Assembly (NCBI GenBank): GCA_021234155.1
Contig: JAJEKV010000066.1
Coordinates: forward strand, 6,792,800-6,856,799
DNA length: 64,000 bases
Direction of reading: 5' to 3'
DNA from: Isoetes taiwanensis
Lineage: Eukaryota > Streptophyta > Lycopodiopsida > Isoetales > Isoetaceae
Made by a program: the position numbers and the translations under genes. The notes beneath the pieces were generated by a model. That model made no database searches. It was not told the DNA's origin and was given only the letters and a program-made list of their open reading frames with translations. Of the stretch, positions 33,071 through 45,539 are shown piece after piece; positions within the stretch are counted from its first letter, which is position 1; each line of letters begins with the position of its first letter.

Positions 33071-33830
33071 CACTGCCAGAGAAATGATAAACAGGAGTAT
33101 GAGCTGCCTGACAAAAGATTTATTGACAAAAAGTACAGAACAAACACTGCACGATAAACAGACCAATGAATAGAAGCCTAAACACTGAACAAAGAATCGA
33201 ACAATGAACGAATGACACACAGAATCATGAACAATATTGACCTTGGCTCGGCCAGAGTTCGGAGCAGCACGACCTTTGGGCGGCATCTTTGGGACGATCT
33301 TGAGCGCCTTGGAGTTCTTGAGTTCTTGAGCGCCTCGGAACAAGTCTGCATAAGATTCAAAAACTTATATAGATTTCCATAAGCAATCGACTGTCCGGTT
33401 TGGTTAGCCGATTCGACTTTGGATCGACAGGTTTTATTCGGATCGACTTTAGATCACGGTCCGATAGATGCGAGCGGTTATTTAGATTTTGCAGATCGAC
33501 TTCAAATCGACGGTCAGAAATCTTACGATTGTGCCTAATGGACGGCACACGATTGTACCAGCAGTTAATGGTTCATCGGCCGCCGTATTATGAAATCCAA
33601 AATTAGATTTCACTCAACCGCTAAAAAAGCAGTACAATTAACGAATAATTTGAAACTGCCACCTAATCTTGCCGTCAGCCTTTCTTGCCATTCGAAGAGC
33701 TCGAAAGAACTGGGAAGAACTAAGAAGAACTGGGAAGAAGTCTGCGCCTGAGCGATGTCGAGCGTCTTCATGTAAGTTCATCTACTCTTCTGGATCGCAA
33801 GCTCCAATTTAATCCCATAATCTTACGAGA
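33071..33830. other. No gene recognised
   Basis: Contains repeated GATCGACTTNNNATCGAC motifs at 33405-33512 on both strands, a weak inverted arrangement, and a GAAGAACTGGGAAGAA direct repeat near 33700-33740. An ATGTCGAGCGTCTTCAT followed by GTAAGT near 33755 could be a tiny first exon for the ORF that follows. Confidence 0.35.
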
Positions 33831-34259
33831 TTGAACAACGTTGGAGAAGAATGTTACATGCTGACGACGAATTTGAAGAGGAGGGTGGAAAATTGCAAGA
33901 TAGTATTAGTCGATCCGGAAGCAGTATGCCATGGAATTCCTCTGGGAAATGATCGTGTGAAGATCCTAGTTACCAGTTGCCATTTCAACGACGAAGCATT
34001 ACCCAGAAGGCATCCTGATGGAGACACAGTCGGAGAAAGCATCGGAACCTTTGTTGCATGGCCAGTAATTCGCTTAAAAAAAGGCGAGTTTCATTTTTTC
34101 GAAAGAAATAGAGGAAGATGCATCAGAAGAAGTAGATTGAGTACATATACTAAGATGCTCAAGTTGATTCTATTATATGTATGCACCAGACCATTCATTC
34201 AAAATTTCAAAACTATAAGGCCTGCAGACCAGACCATTCAGGAATTTACAAAACACTAG
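33831..34259 (+). CDS. Transposon-associated DUF8039-like ORF
   Basis: 142 codons. CKIVLVDPEAVCHGIPLGND, HFNDEALPRRHPDGDTVGES and IGTFVAWPVIRL match the layout of a small domain found beside plant transposase and Ulp-protease-like genes (G.PLG......V......LPRP......T......WP). The C-terminal 60 residues are not conserved-looking and may be read-through. The start is uncertain; a donor-like GTAAGT at 33773 suggests an upstream exon. Confidence 0.45.
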   Translation: MNNVGEECYMLTTNLKRRVENCKIVLVDPEAVCHGIPLGNDRVKILVTSCHFNDEALPRRHPDGDTVGESIGTFVAWPVIRLKKGEFHFFERNRGRCIRRSRLSTYTKMLKLILLYVCTRPFIQNFKTIRPADQTIQEFTKH

Positions 34260-34324
34260 ACACTCTTTACATTGTTTTAATTAGATCTGTGTGTTATTCA
34301 TCTGTGTATTATTCCTCAGTAGTA

Positions 34325-35420
34325 TCAAATGCTGGCACAGTAGTCTAAAATGCTGGCATAGGTTGTAACAAGAGAAGCTGGCACACAAGAATCTGGCAAA
34401 TTAGATGGTGCAGCTATTGGGCTATCACACAAAATCGCTTCGAGCTCTGCAACTCTCGTTCTCAGCTGAGCATTCTCCATTTCAAGCCCCTCCAGAGCAC
34501 GACATAACTCCTCATTGAATAAGCCTATGATTATAGCCATCCACGACCACATCTCACCAAGAACGGTCATATTAATATGGCAGTAAATATCAAGACCTTC
34601 ACGAAACTATAAGATTGGTATAGGCCCTGACAAGAAATGTCCTTCTGGCACAGGAGGAACTTCAATTGAATACGCGCCAGGCATGTGTTCAAATTGCTCA
34701 ACCTCAGCGTCATTAGAGTTAACGCTAGGCGTGGGAGGTGGGGGCGCCTCCTCCACCCCCTCGATTATGAGTCCTGGCATTACTGAGTCGAAGAGATAAT
34801 TAATGATCTACAAAAAAAAGGACAACAGAAGCAGATCTGAACTGAAGAAACAAATTACAGGAATTAAGTCTTTATATTATCAGAAAAATATTTTACATAA
34901 GGAGGGCCTTTTATTAGAGTTGCCCAGCTCTTTGATCCAAAATAACAAAAGTTCAAGGTAGTTTAAGGAAATGCCTAGCTCCATTCAAAATCTTCAGGTG
35001 AGGCCTTTTTTGGAGATGCCCAGCTCGTTTTCCTGAACAAAAAACTAAATAACAAAAAAAAAAAATTTAACCCTCATCCTCCTCTTCCTCCTCTGAGCTT
35101 TCTTCTGCCATCTCTTCAAGGATGGCTTCTGCAACATCTTCATCATCTGAGGAGGAGAGGGCATTCATGATAATCTGCTTCTTCTCTTCCTCCAATTCTT
35201 CGCGCCACTCCTCATCTGCTTCCTCCATTTCTTCTGCTTTTTCGACCTCCTTCTCCAACTCTTCATCAGAATCTGCAGGTGTGTGGGGGACTCCGGGCTG
35301 CTACTAAGATTCGAATTTCCTGGGTGAAGCTTGCCCTCAAGAAATAGCTCCTCGCATTCATCCGGACTGTGGTGCGAAAGGCACCCACAACGGCATCTGC
35401 GGGAGGGGGGAAGGGATTTC
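34325..35420 (-). CDS. Hypothetical transposon-type gene: acidic stretch, Pro-rich linker, leucine zipper
   Basis: Three frame segments in order on the minus strand. 35420-35067 includes SPDECEELFLEGKLHPGN in one frame and, in another, ADSDEELEKEVEKAEEMEE, SSSDDEDVAEAILEEMAEES and a Glu run. 34805-34620 gives IINYLFDSVMPGLIIEGVEE and a Pro-rich PPPPTPSVNS. 34570-34325 gives NEELCRALEGLEMENAQLR, TRVAELEAIL, a leucine-zipper-like heptad. Whether these splice together cannot be proved; a TTTTTGTAG acceptor-like site lies just before IINYLF. No enzyme domain seen. Confidence 0.35.
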
Positions 35421-35499
35421 TTGATCAGTTTCTTGATCTCCTTCTTAAGCCTCTCTCAAAGCCCGAAATCCAAATGATGGAGCTGGTCGGCTGGCATGG

Positions 35500-35585
35500 C
35501 TCACCATGGTAAGGAAGGAAGGAAGGATGGGCGCTGGAAGGATGGGCGCTTGAAGGAAGAAAGGATGGGCGCTTGAAGGAATGAA
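35500..35585. repeat. Short tandem repeat GGAAGGATGGGCGCTT
   Basis: Three units of about 20-25 bases after a GGAA run. Confidence 0.8.
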
Positions 35586-35679
35586 GGGTTTCATGCAAGA
35601 TATAGTAGTTGCATGCAAAATTTTGTATAACTTAATAGGCGCGGTTGTAATTATGATTCTATCACATCATCCTATACGA

Positions 35680-36045
35680 ATTAGCTCTCATTACTTCTAT
35701 TAAATTAATTACACCCTAGGTTATCATCACTTCTCTAGAATTACGCACATGTCAGCTATACTTACAACCTATTTTTGCTTATACTTAATACTCTAGAATT
35801 ACAACCTATACTTAACTCTTTAGTACTACTTACATACACCCTATGTTATCATTAATTTTGTATAATTACCTACACCTCAGCTATACTTACAACCTATTTT
35901 TGGCTATACAATAATCTAGAAATACAACCTATACTTAACTCTTTAGTACTACTTACATACACCCTATGTTATCATTAATTTTGTATAATTACCTACACCT
36001 CCGCTATACTTGCAACCTATTTTTGCCTACACTTACAACATATAT
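35680..36045. repeat. ~123-bp tandem repeat, about three copies
   Basis: TCTAGA-A-TACAACCTATAC recurs at 35792 and 35915 with the same following sequence (CTTAACTCTTTAGTACTACT, CATACACCCTATGTTATC, AATTACCTACACCT). An incomplete older copy precedes them. Confidence 0.9.
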
Positions 36046-36262
36046 TCGCCCATTTAATAGTTTTTTTTTTTTGTATTTTTAGAAGTTCCCTTTACTCTAT
36101 TCTCATAATTACTTTGTCCTTTTTTCGAGCTAATATTAAGACATTTAACTTTATATAGGTGAAGCGTGTGGATCCTAAAAGGGGTAAAAATGTAATGCCT
36201 ATCACCCCCAACATGTATCAACATTGTTACCACATGTTCTTATCACATTGTTACCCCATTGT

Positions 36263-39001
36263 TAACATTGTTCTTGTAGGTCAATGTTGTGGACCACCCA
36301 AAGGGTGTTGAGGCTGAGACTACTAAGCAAATTATCCTCTACAGTAGGTTGGATTGGAAGAATAAGAAGGTGAAAGTGAAGCAGCAATGCAATAAGGAGC
36401 TAATAGGCAAAGGAACTATCATACTAGCTGATCCTATCCAAGCTGTCAATGATGAAAGGTTAGGAGAGGATAAAGAGGGTGTGGCCATAACAAGTTTAGA
36501 AGAAAAATGGAAGAAAAAGGGGTCAAATCGCCAGGATTGCACTGCTTGTATTAAACAATTGGAGGTTCCATGCATCATGCCATGGCCTATAGCCTGCATT
36601 GAGTTCATAGGAGAATTCCTTTTACCAGAGCCAGAGGTTGTGGATGACACTGATTTTCTTAATGCACCTCCAATAGCTGCCAGGACCACATTTTCAGAGA
36701 ATGAGGGCACACTCAGTGGTGAAACATTATCCTAGCAAGAGGTCCAAGTCAAGTAGTGATTGTTCACGTGAAGCTATGGCTAAGGTAAGGGGAATGGAAT
36801 GTTGTTGGGCTAATTGTGTTCAGAAGTTTGAAATTGATAAATTGGCGGAAGCAAGAGCCACCTTCCAAGAGTATACTTGTGATGAGAGGAGGACTTACAT
36901 GTACTCTATTCATGAGCTTGCACTTCAAGGTGAAAAATATCCAAAGAGATACCCATTGCTAGGGGCATGGATATGTAAAGTTGCATGGATAAAATATTCA
37001 TGGCATTCCAATTTCATCTTGGCAAAATTGGCAAGCAAGTCATGCAAAGGGGAGCAAAATTGCATTACATGGAAATAATGGCATGTTGAGGCCAACTTCT
37101 AAGATTCTGGCTGCTAGGGAGGTTTTTGATAAATATGTTGAAGTCAATGCTGAGAATATGCCACATAAGAGTAGGAAAGATTAACAGGGAAAAATAGTTG
37201 TTGATAAGAGATTGCCATCCCATTGTACCCAGAAGAGCATATTGGAGGAATTGAATGCTTTGCTTCGAGAACTAATGGTACCTGCAATATCTCAACCCAG
37301 CTTCAGTAGACTATGGAGCAAGCACTTCAAGCATGTCACTATAGATACTTCGAACAACTTTGCAAAGTGCAACTTGTGTGCTAAGTTGAAAGAGATTCTG
37401 GATAAGACCAAACAACCAATCCAAAGAGCTAAGATAAGGGAGCAAATGAAAGATCATATGACCGACCAACTATCATGTAGATCACTTATTGGATGTGGAG
37501 AACATTATCATGTTTGGAACCCAATAACTATGTTTGTATTATACATGACAAGATGGATCAATCGAAGACTTGTTTGCCACAGTATACTTACATACCCAAG
37601 CAAATCGATAGAGCTTATCCTATACAAGTCTCTCTGATAGGTGCAATAGTGCATAGCTCGGTGCCAATTTATTATGGCCATTTTAGTTTGCAATTGTGAA
37701 GTGATGGTCCTGATTTTCATATTGAAAATGTGATGAGGTGCGTGAGGAACTATGAGAGTGGTTATTCTGGTGACCTCCACAACCCTGGAGGTGGTAGCCA
37801 ACCACTCTTCAGTGCATTGTTGGGTAGAAAGCCTAATAATTTATAGAAGTTTACTAAGGCAAGGTTTAGGAAGTCAGGTGCTTCTGAACATGTTGGAGCC
37901 TCAAGTTCACGTCCCCAACCTCGAGATCTACCACCAAAGTTCCTCCTCCAACTTGACAATTGTGCTGAACAGAATAAAAACAGGTATATGCTCTCATTTC
38001 TATCTTATTTAACAGTTGTGGATGTCTTTGAAAGAGTGAATTTAGGGTTCTTAATGCCTGGACATACTCATGAGGATGTGGATGCATTGCTTGGGAAGTA
38101 TAGTGCGCAGTTGAAATCTCAAACTGTGACCAATCTTCCTAGACTAATGGAAGTTCTTAGTGAATGCATTTCACCTTCTCCTATAGGGTTGATCATACAA
38201 GAGGTGCCTGATTGGAAGAATTTTATCGAAGGTTATGCTCTTGATATGGAAGGTCAATCTAGACCTCTTCAGTACACTTTCTGGGTCATGGAAAATAAGC
38301 CAATAATGCAATGGAAGATGAGACCTTCAGATGATAAATGGAGGCCAGATGAGGGAGTACCTATATGGCACGAAGATGAAAATGGTAAACCTAAGATTCC
38401 AAGGGGTCAACCAAAAGCTCTTAAGCTATTTGCAGAGGTGGATTCATTGCAAAGCACATTGGATGGCATTTCTGAATACATCAAGTATTGGAAAAATAAC
38501 CCCGATGATACCAACCTTCCATTGATAGATTATTGGACATAGGTACATGGATTATTGGGAGAAGTAGACATATCCTCTGATGAACTGAAAGATAGATGGC
38601 TACCTAAGTCTAGGTGGAGAGACTTGATAACACCCGAGGAAGTTGATGATGTGGTTAGTAGTATTCGCAAGTTGATGGCTCCTCCAGCTGCTGAAAAACA
38701 TTCTGTTAGTCTTAGGAAAGGAAGGCCTAAATATCTCAGGCTGGAGAATTATGATCCCAAAGATGACTTGCTTTGCCATCAATTTGCACTTATAGTACCA
38801 GAGCACAAAGAGGTATACCTTGTGTGGATGGGTTACACCATCTTAGATATTTACAAAGAAGTGGGTGACTGCAATGTGAACAAAGTTCGTGTGGAGTGGT
38901 GGTGTCCAGTGCACCAGTTAAATGCAGTGGCAGAGGAAGAAAGGTATAGAGACTGTTGGACAAAGAAATGGAAGAGAAACCCTATTGAAGGGGATGATTA
39001 G
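36263..39001 (+). pseudogene. DUF7869-type transposase gene, decayed
   Basis: A series of plus-strand frames rebuilds a protein common in repeat-rich plants: VDHPKGVEAETTKQIILYS (36289), MECCWANCVQKFEIDKLAEA (36808), LLGAWICKVAWIKYSWHS, LPSHCTQKSILEELNALLRE (37212), LWSKHFKHVTID with a KCNLC knuckle, IIHDKMDQSKTCLPQ (37520s, candidate first Asp), FLLQLDNCAEQNKNRYM (37950s, second Asp), FLMPGHTHEDVDALLGKYSA (38051-38110, third acid), ending YDPKDDLLCHQFALIVPEHK and VEWWCPVHQL before the stop at 38999-39001. An in-frame TAG at 38540 splits the end, and frameshifts lie near 36710, 37080, 37500 and 37900. Catalytic roles are inference. Confidence 0.75.
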
Positions 39002-39784
39002 GTTAAGTTAGATACTATTTTGTTTTCATGGACCCCAAAGGTCATCCCAAACAAGACTGACAATACCTGTGGAAGTGAGGAAGAAAGCTATGCTATCTCT
39101 AGGCGTCACTTCTGAGAAGTAATTGGCATTATGTCACTCGACATACATATTTAAAATATTTTTAATTTTTAATGCAATCATGTTGTGCTGTTATGAAAAA
39201 AAGTCATATTCTCGATGCAAATTTACTAACCTGGGAAAAAGTTGCAGTGCCAAAATGGTCCAAAATCCTGACATAAATCCAATTTAAATGAATGATGGTT
39301 TCCATTCTAAATGAGATTTCTAATTCAATCCTTGATAATCACACTGCTCTCTTATAGCCTCCTTATAAGTACGTGTAATATTTTAAACTTGGCTTTAAAC
39401 TGTGCTAGAGTGGCTGCAAGTTAAAGGTAGCAAGTCTAGCTTAATAGTCTTATTGTGCTCATGGGTAAGTGGGACTTGTTTGCAAGGACTCAGTTTAGTG
39501 GTTTATATGAATCTTAATTTAGTAACCTCATAGATAATGCAAAATTAATGAGCATTTGAGTGCTCGTCTAAAGGGACCTTTATGTAAAGCTTGGTAGATG
39601 GCTTGTCTTGAGGGATCTATGTGTAGTGGTGAGGTTACATTTGCCATGGGTATGGGACAATGGCAGATGTAGGCCAACATTAGTGGCTCATAGATTTCGA
39701 ATGCTTGCAGCTTTTCTCCCTCGATCCATTGGGCACGGGGTTCCAGATTACTATCTAAATCAGTAAGTACGTAAGAGAGCATAT
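39002..39784. other. No gene recognised
   Basis: 3' flank of the transposase relic. One minus-strand 88-codon frame at 39528-39794 has no motif. Confidence 0.4.
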
Positions 39785-39885
39785 ATAGATCCACCGTGGG
39801 GGGTTTCTAGATGAGGTACTATCTAAACAAGCAAATAAGTGTAGAGAGCATCCCTGAATCCACTAGATGATGTACTATTTAAACA
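39785..39885. repeat. ~62-bp tandem repeat, left flank of the nested TIR elements
   Basis: CTAGATGAGGTACTATCTAA and CTAGATGATGTACTATTTAA begin two units with AGTGTAGAGAGCATCCCTGA between. Nearly the same sequence resumes to the right of the nest at 50319-50390, showing that the elements landed inside this local repeat. Confidence 0.85.
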
Positions 39886-40170
39886 AGGTTGGGGGGGAGG
39901 GGGGGCATCAGTATACTTGAATGCAGGTGAAAATAAAGTTACCCCAGTTATGGTGATTCCATCGCAGAAAATTCTCTCCCGTGGAATCACCAACCACCTG
40001 GAATGGGGTCCGTTTCGGAGGCCCCGTTATCCCTACCTGACACGGTTTAATACTTTTTGGGGGAATCCCGCCAAATCCCGCTAGACGTAATCAACTTCCT
40101 TTTATTCCACGCGACGGGGGGAATCCGGAATTGATTCCGCCCGGTGGAATATCCCCAGTAAAAATTCAAA

Positions 40171-41119
40171 TTTGTTACGTCATGTTCTTCGGGAGGTTTT
40201 GCAGCTGTTGCGGCTATGGTGGAAGTAAGGAGGGCTTGCTCCATTCATAGATGGCATTAGAACAAGCTGGGGTTCAGCATGTGCATTGGACCAAAGGTAA
40301 AAGACCCTGGAAATGCCAGAGGAATCGCCTGGAGGAATCGCCAGAGGTAAAAGACCCTGGAAATGTGTTGAGCCAGAGGAATCGCTTAGAAAGGGTGCTT
40401 GGGGGAGCACACAGCGGCAATAAACATATTTGGCTACCATTTTTTCACTTGTTTTCCAAGCAAAAGGCGCCATGCTACTCCCTGATGATCTGCACCTAGT
40501 CGCATGCTGCATAAGAGCAAAAAAAAGTAAGACAAATGCACAAAGCCTGTGGATTTTTGGCCCACAGAACCCTGGCCATGGCGATAAGACGCCAGTTCGA
40601 TTTGCTGGATGCAAGAAATGGCCTTTTCCGGATCATTCGATTGAAGTTGGGCATTTGCAACAGGACATGCCATTCATTTGCAGTTGCAGTTCCCGTTGTA
40701 TTCCAGCCTAAACGCTTTTAAGAGGATTCAGCTGCATCTATCTGAGAATCTCCACGCCAGGAGACTTGTGCAGGTAAAGCTTGGGCTATCGGTAAGAAAT
40801 GGGGTTTCTATTCCATGTTTTGGCATGTTTCGTGTTCTTGCTTTAAAATGGGCATGTTTCTTATTTCTTGTTCTTGCTTTGAAGCAGCCATCGCATTGCC
40901 AATTTTGGCAAAGGGTTCAAATCCCCAACTAGAAAAATTTTCGGCAGTGCAGAGCATAACAATGGACATGCACAGACAAAATGGAGTAGCCGAGCTTGTT
41001 TTTTTGGACCATTGGTTTAGTATTAATTTCATTCATGGTCTTCAAGTAACATAGGCTTCGCTTAAACCATCCTCAACCATTTTTTATGGAATCGGGCATA
41101 AACTTCTGCAGGGATTGAA
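40171..41119. other. Interior of the outer element, no gene
   Basis: Overlapping short ORFs on both strands. A GTAAAAGACCCTGGAAATG phrase occurs twice at 40293 and 40347. No protein motif. One split leader or gene fragment is possible, but not shown. Confidence 0.4.
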
Positions 41120-41959
41120 CCATCTGCCATAGTTACCGGGAACGCCGTTCCGAACGCGTTCCTGTTCCGGAACACGTTCCCCAGGGTTCTACGTTCTCGG
41201 AACGCCAAGTTCCAGTTCCGGACGGTTTGTTATCGGGAACGCCATTCCGAACGCCGTTCCCATCTTTGGGAACGGCGTTCCTGGTGAGTTCCCCAAAAAA
41301 AAGTAAGAAAATCAATGGTTTATATTTCATATTTTCTCTTTATTTGCTTATTTTTTTGGTAGGAAGGAATGGTGCAACTAGCAATGGCTCTTTGTTCAGT
41401 GTTTTTCATAAATGCACATATAAAGTGCTCTATAGCGGACTACACAAATGTTTCGTGATTGTCTCTCTCTTGTTTGTTGTTTAATTTACGTTCCTCCTCT
41501 GCTATATCTCTCGATTTGCGATCTCATTTATAATCTATCCATTTTGCATTTTGATGATGGGAATTTCGATTTGTTTTCCCAGCTCAGGGTGAAAGTATGC
41601 TGGTGGGTAGCAAAAGCATGCGTCCGGACGCATGCTTATAGCAGGGTTTTAGCCCGCTATCAGCACCCCTGCTTTTGCTTAATCTGGGTGCTGATGGGCG
41701 TAACTGCCCGTCATTTCTTTTTACGCCCTTCATGTACTCGCACGTCCACCTCACGAACGAGCTGTTAGGAAAATGATTGTGGGCTTTTGGCTGGATTTTC
41801 GCGCGAGTGGTGTGGTAGTACGTTGCAAATTGGATTACTTCGTCATGGCCCGCGAAATTTCTCCCTCCAATTCACTTATCCTCCCTCTCTCAGGAATTTC
41901 ATGGCACTCCTTGATACCGGCCTGGAGGCAATCACACATTTAGCATTGGATTTTCGGCC

Positions 41960-44900
41960 CCGATGAATCCCAATACAAATGTTCCGTTTTGTTGGATGTC
42001 AATGCAACACGTGAAATATCAATGTGAAGATCCAGTTTCCTCGCAATTTACAAGAAATTGGATGCAAATGAAAAGAGAGAATAATACATTACTGAATAAG
42101 ATGAAAAAGCGGCTGAACGGGAGGATCTCGAGCATGAGACGCAGCAAAAAAAAGCCAAGCAAGTAGTTGATTACTTCAATAAGCTCACCAAAAACATTCA
42201 CCAACTCAAGGCCGATGTGATGAAGAGGGTGGTTCATCACCACGAAATGGAAATCTCGTAACACGGAATTTTGCCAAATCCAAAGGAGTGCAAAGCGTGG
42301 GTGCTTTGCTCAACAACTTGAAACAGACAATGGCAGCCACAAAGAGGCAAAGGAACCATGATGTTTGGAGAGCCGTAACCTCGACACCGGTGATGGCTTC
42401 TTCCACAAAATCGAGATGCAATTCCACTATGGCGGGGCTGTTAGGTGCATCTAATTCTTGCTTTCATGCCCGTGTAGCTTCTTCGTGCTTTTAAGTGCTT
42501 TTAAGTGCTTGTATCTGGCCGAGTGATGCCGGATGAGATATGTCCATTGATTAATGTGCAATATTTCTTATGATAGGTTGCATGAGGTCAACAATTGCAA
42601 CTAACATTAAGAAAATCGGAAGCCGCCCTTGAAATGGTCCGTGGTCTAGCTTCCAAAGGAGGTTGAGGTGCGATTCTCTCACCCCCTTGCAAGCAAAGCA
42701 TAACGTAATGCGAAAACAAAATAGCGTAGTCTCTCCTTGCAAGAAAGATGTTGTGAATACCGTTGGAGAGTCAAGGCTTCAATTTCTTATCCCTTGCACC
42801 TTATGGAGGTCACACGTATAAGTTTCCATACAAATTTTTCTTTGCTATTGTTGCATAAATATTTCTAACCAACGGCCACCATTCAAATTGAGCTATTTCA
42901 ACAATACAAAAAGGCACATCCCGAACACCCTGCTTGCTTAAAGGCTTTCGAGAAGTTGAAGCCTATTTATGTAAAGAAAGTATCGAAAAGGGAAACCTTG
43001 TTGTTGCATATACCATATGAAGTTGGAGTATGCCGGGGTAGCCCCAATGCATTAAGGTCGTGGCCCGGATTTCATGGTGAAGAGTGCAAGTGCACTGCGA
43101 GGTCCGTGGACCGGTGAGACGGGTTCGGCCAGCCAATATATGTATGACTCAACCAACAGCTCGAGGGTCGCGGGTTTGCAACAAGAGCGGGTGAAGAATG
43201 GCATAAACATGACCGCTTGATGCACATGTCGGCGTGTGGCATAAAAACTCTTCCTATATGTCCAAGAGAGAGAGAGAATCATGAGTTCTTGCTTGAATGG
43301 AAGACGTTTGAAAAGGTAATACTCTTTTATTGCATGCTTTGCAACATGCCGATATGTCTTTCATCCATCGAAAACCGCTTTTGTGCTTTCAACTTGCGCT
43401 AATCTTCCGCTTTATGCTACGCACCTTGTTACGCATTCCGGAGGAGACGAAGAGGCCGGTGGAGTTGCGATCGTTACCAAGGAGGTGCCAGTGGCGCCAG
43501 AAAAGAAAAGAGCCAATGCCACCAAGAAGGGAAACAAAAGTAAGAAATCTAAGGTAGCCGGTGGGACACTGACCGAAGGCTGCAAAGACAAGTTGAGAAG
43601 AAGGGAAACAAAAGTAAGAAATCCAAGCAAGCCGGTGGGACACAGTGACGGCTGCAAAGACAAGACGAGACCTCAAATGGCAAGGGGAAAAAGAAAGGAC
43701 CAAAGCCACCCTCGGATTGTCTTACAAGAGAACGGCGGTGAAGGATTTCATTTCATATCCGTGTTCCACATTGAAGATATTCGTGCCACACAATTCTGAG
43801 GCTAGATGGCGTGCCATGCAATTCGGAGTTGCCCGGACAATATCCAAGATGACACCATTGTTTCAGAATTGATTTTGCAGAGAATTACAACATAAAAATA
43901 CAAAGGAGGTTCAAAGCCAAAGATTGGCACAATGACCGATAACAATTCTCGTCCACATCACGATAGGATGGACATCAGTTCTGGGATCAGAAAGCTATAG
44001 AAGGAAACCCATTTTTACTTGAGTGATGACAAGCTTCATGACACTCTTTTTGTGCAGCACTGTCTTAGAAAGCACAATTCATGGCTTGTATCAAATGGTG
44101 TAGATTTCTCCAGGCATATAGTTTGGTCAGATGGTTGTTCTAGCCAATTCAAATCTGCCCGGCCATTCTATTTCCTACCAAGATATCACCATGAGCTAGG
44201 GAAGGAAATAGTATGGAATTTCTTTGGGACAGCCCATGGTAAGAGAGAGCACGATGGGCAAGGGGCAGTCCTTAAAGGGGCATTCACTAGAGAGCAGCTC
44301 AAGTATGATGGGGTGAGATTTAGGGGTGCTGCTGATGCATGTGAATTCGCAACTCGCTGGAATGAAGGTACCAACAACGGGGACATCAAAAGGTATTATA
44401 CTTTCATCTGGCAGTATTCGCGTTGAGTAGTCTTTGCCGTAAACCGTTGTAATGTGCTTTGAATAGTGCTTTCATCCGCTTTAAGTGTTGTCCGTGAACT
44501 GCAGACTTTGGATGTGTAGTCTTTGTATTATCTTTGTCGTGAGATGCAATACTTGTTGTTTCCTTCTGCGTACTTCGGGTAATTGGAAAGGATGATGTTG
44601 ATAGGACAGACCACCGGATCGCGCGAGGTGGAAGGGACCAAGCAAATACACAAAGATCCCACATACTTGGCCAAATCAAGCACAAGGGTGGCTCATAGAG
44701 GTTTAAGTTATTTCGTGGTAACCGCTTTGAAAGGAAACCGGTCATCTTGTGTGAACAAGCACAGATTGAAGAATTGGAAATATGTTACACTAAAGCCGAT
44801 AAGTCTACCGGTGAAGGTACCGAAGACCTAAATCGATGAGGCATTTTTGAAGGTGATGGAGAATGGCTATCCCGAAACGTGAGGAAGGTGATAACTTTGT

Positions 44901-45235
44901 TGTTGTAGCGAACAGGGAAATCGAGAATGCAGATTTCTATGTGGTCAAATGTGTTAAGCCGAGGCATATCCTTGACGAAATTGTCAAGATAGTCCGGGTC
45001 GACCTTCAATGTGGATGAACATGTGTTGGCTGGTTTGTACTATGCCGCCCCGATGGTAGTTGGGAGCTACTTGAAGACAAAGGCCCCGACTTTCCAAGAC
45101 AAATCATCACGTGATCGCCTATCAAGTTTGAGATGAATCGATTCCCGGCACCAACAGATTTTCCCTTGAACAAAGCTACTCACCGGATGATCCTTGACGA
45201 CCGCCATATGAAGGTTGAATATGCTTTGGCCTAGT
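41960..45235 (+). pseudogene. Transposase of the inner TIR element, decayed
   Basis: Frames in order: QHVKYQCEDPVSSQFTRN and KQVVDYFNKLTKNIHQLKAD (42010-42240); GEECKCTARSVDR (43080); EFLLEWKTFEK (43283); IDFAENYNIKIQ (43870, a DFAENY block); then the best-kept ORF 44019-44426 with LSDDKLHDTLFVQHCLRKHN, FSRHIVWSDGCSSQFKSARP, FLPRYHHELGKEIVWNFFGT, AHGKREHDGQGAVLKGAF; and a C-terminal piece with REIENADFYVVKCVKPRHIL and GSWELLEDKGPDFPRQII (44910-45110). The SDGC..QFKS and GHGK.E.DG.GA-type blocks recur in uncharacterised DDE-type transposases of plants and animals; I do not name the superfamily. Many frameshifts. Confidence 0.6.
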
Positions 45236-45539
45236 TGTTTTATCATTGTAACAAATCAGTAGTTACTTGTGTACTTGTCTCAAATTTTGATCATTGTATT
45301 GGAGACAATGTCCCTAAGACAATGTTTGTAGTATTGGTTTGAATTATTGGAGTATTTTAGTATTGGAAACAATGCTTGTAGTATTGAGAGTAAGCTTGAT
45401 ATATATTACAAAAATTGTACACTCAAGATTGGAACATCACTCAATATCACTCAATAATCAAGATAAGACAAAGTAATCATACATATATATTACAAAAAAA
45501 GTCTTGTACAATGGTTACTTCATGAGTCATCGGTTCTTG

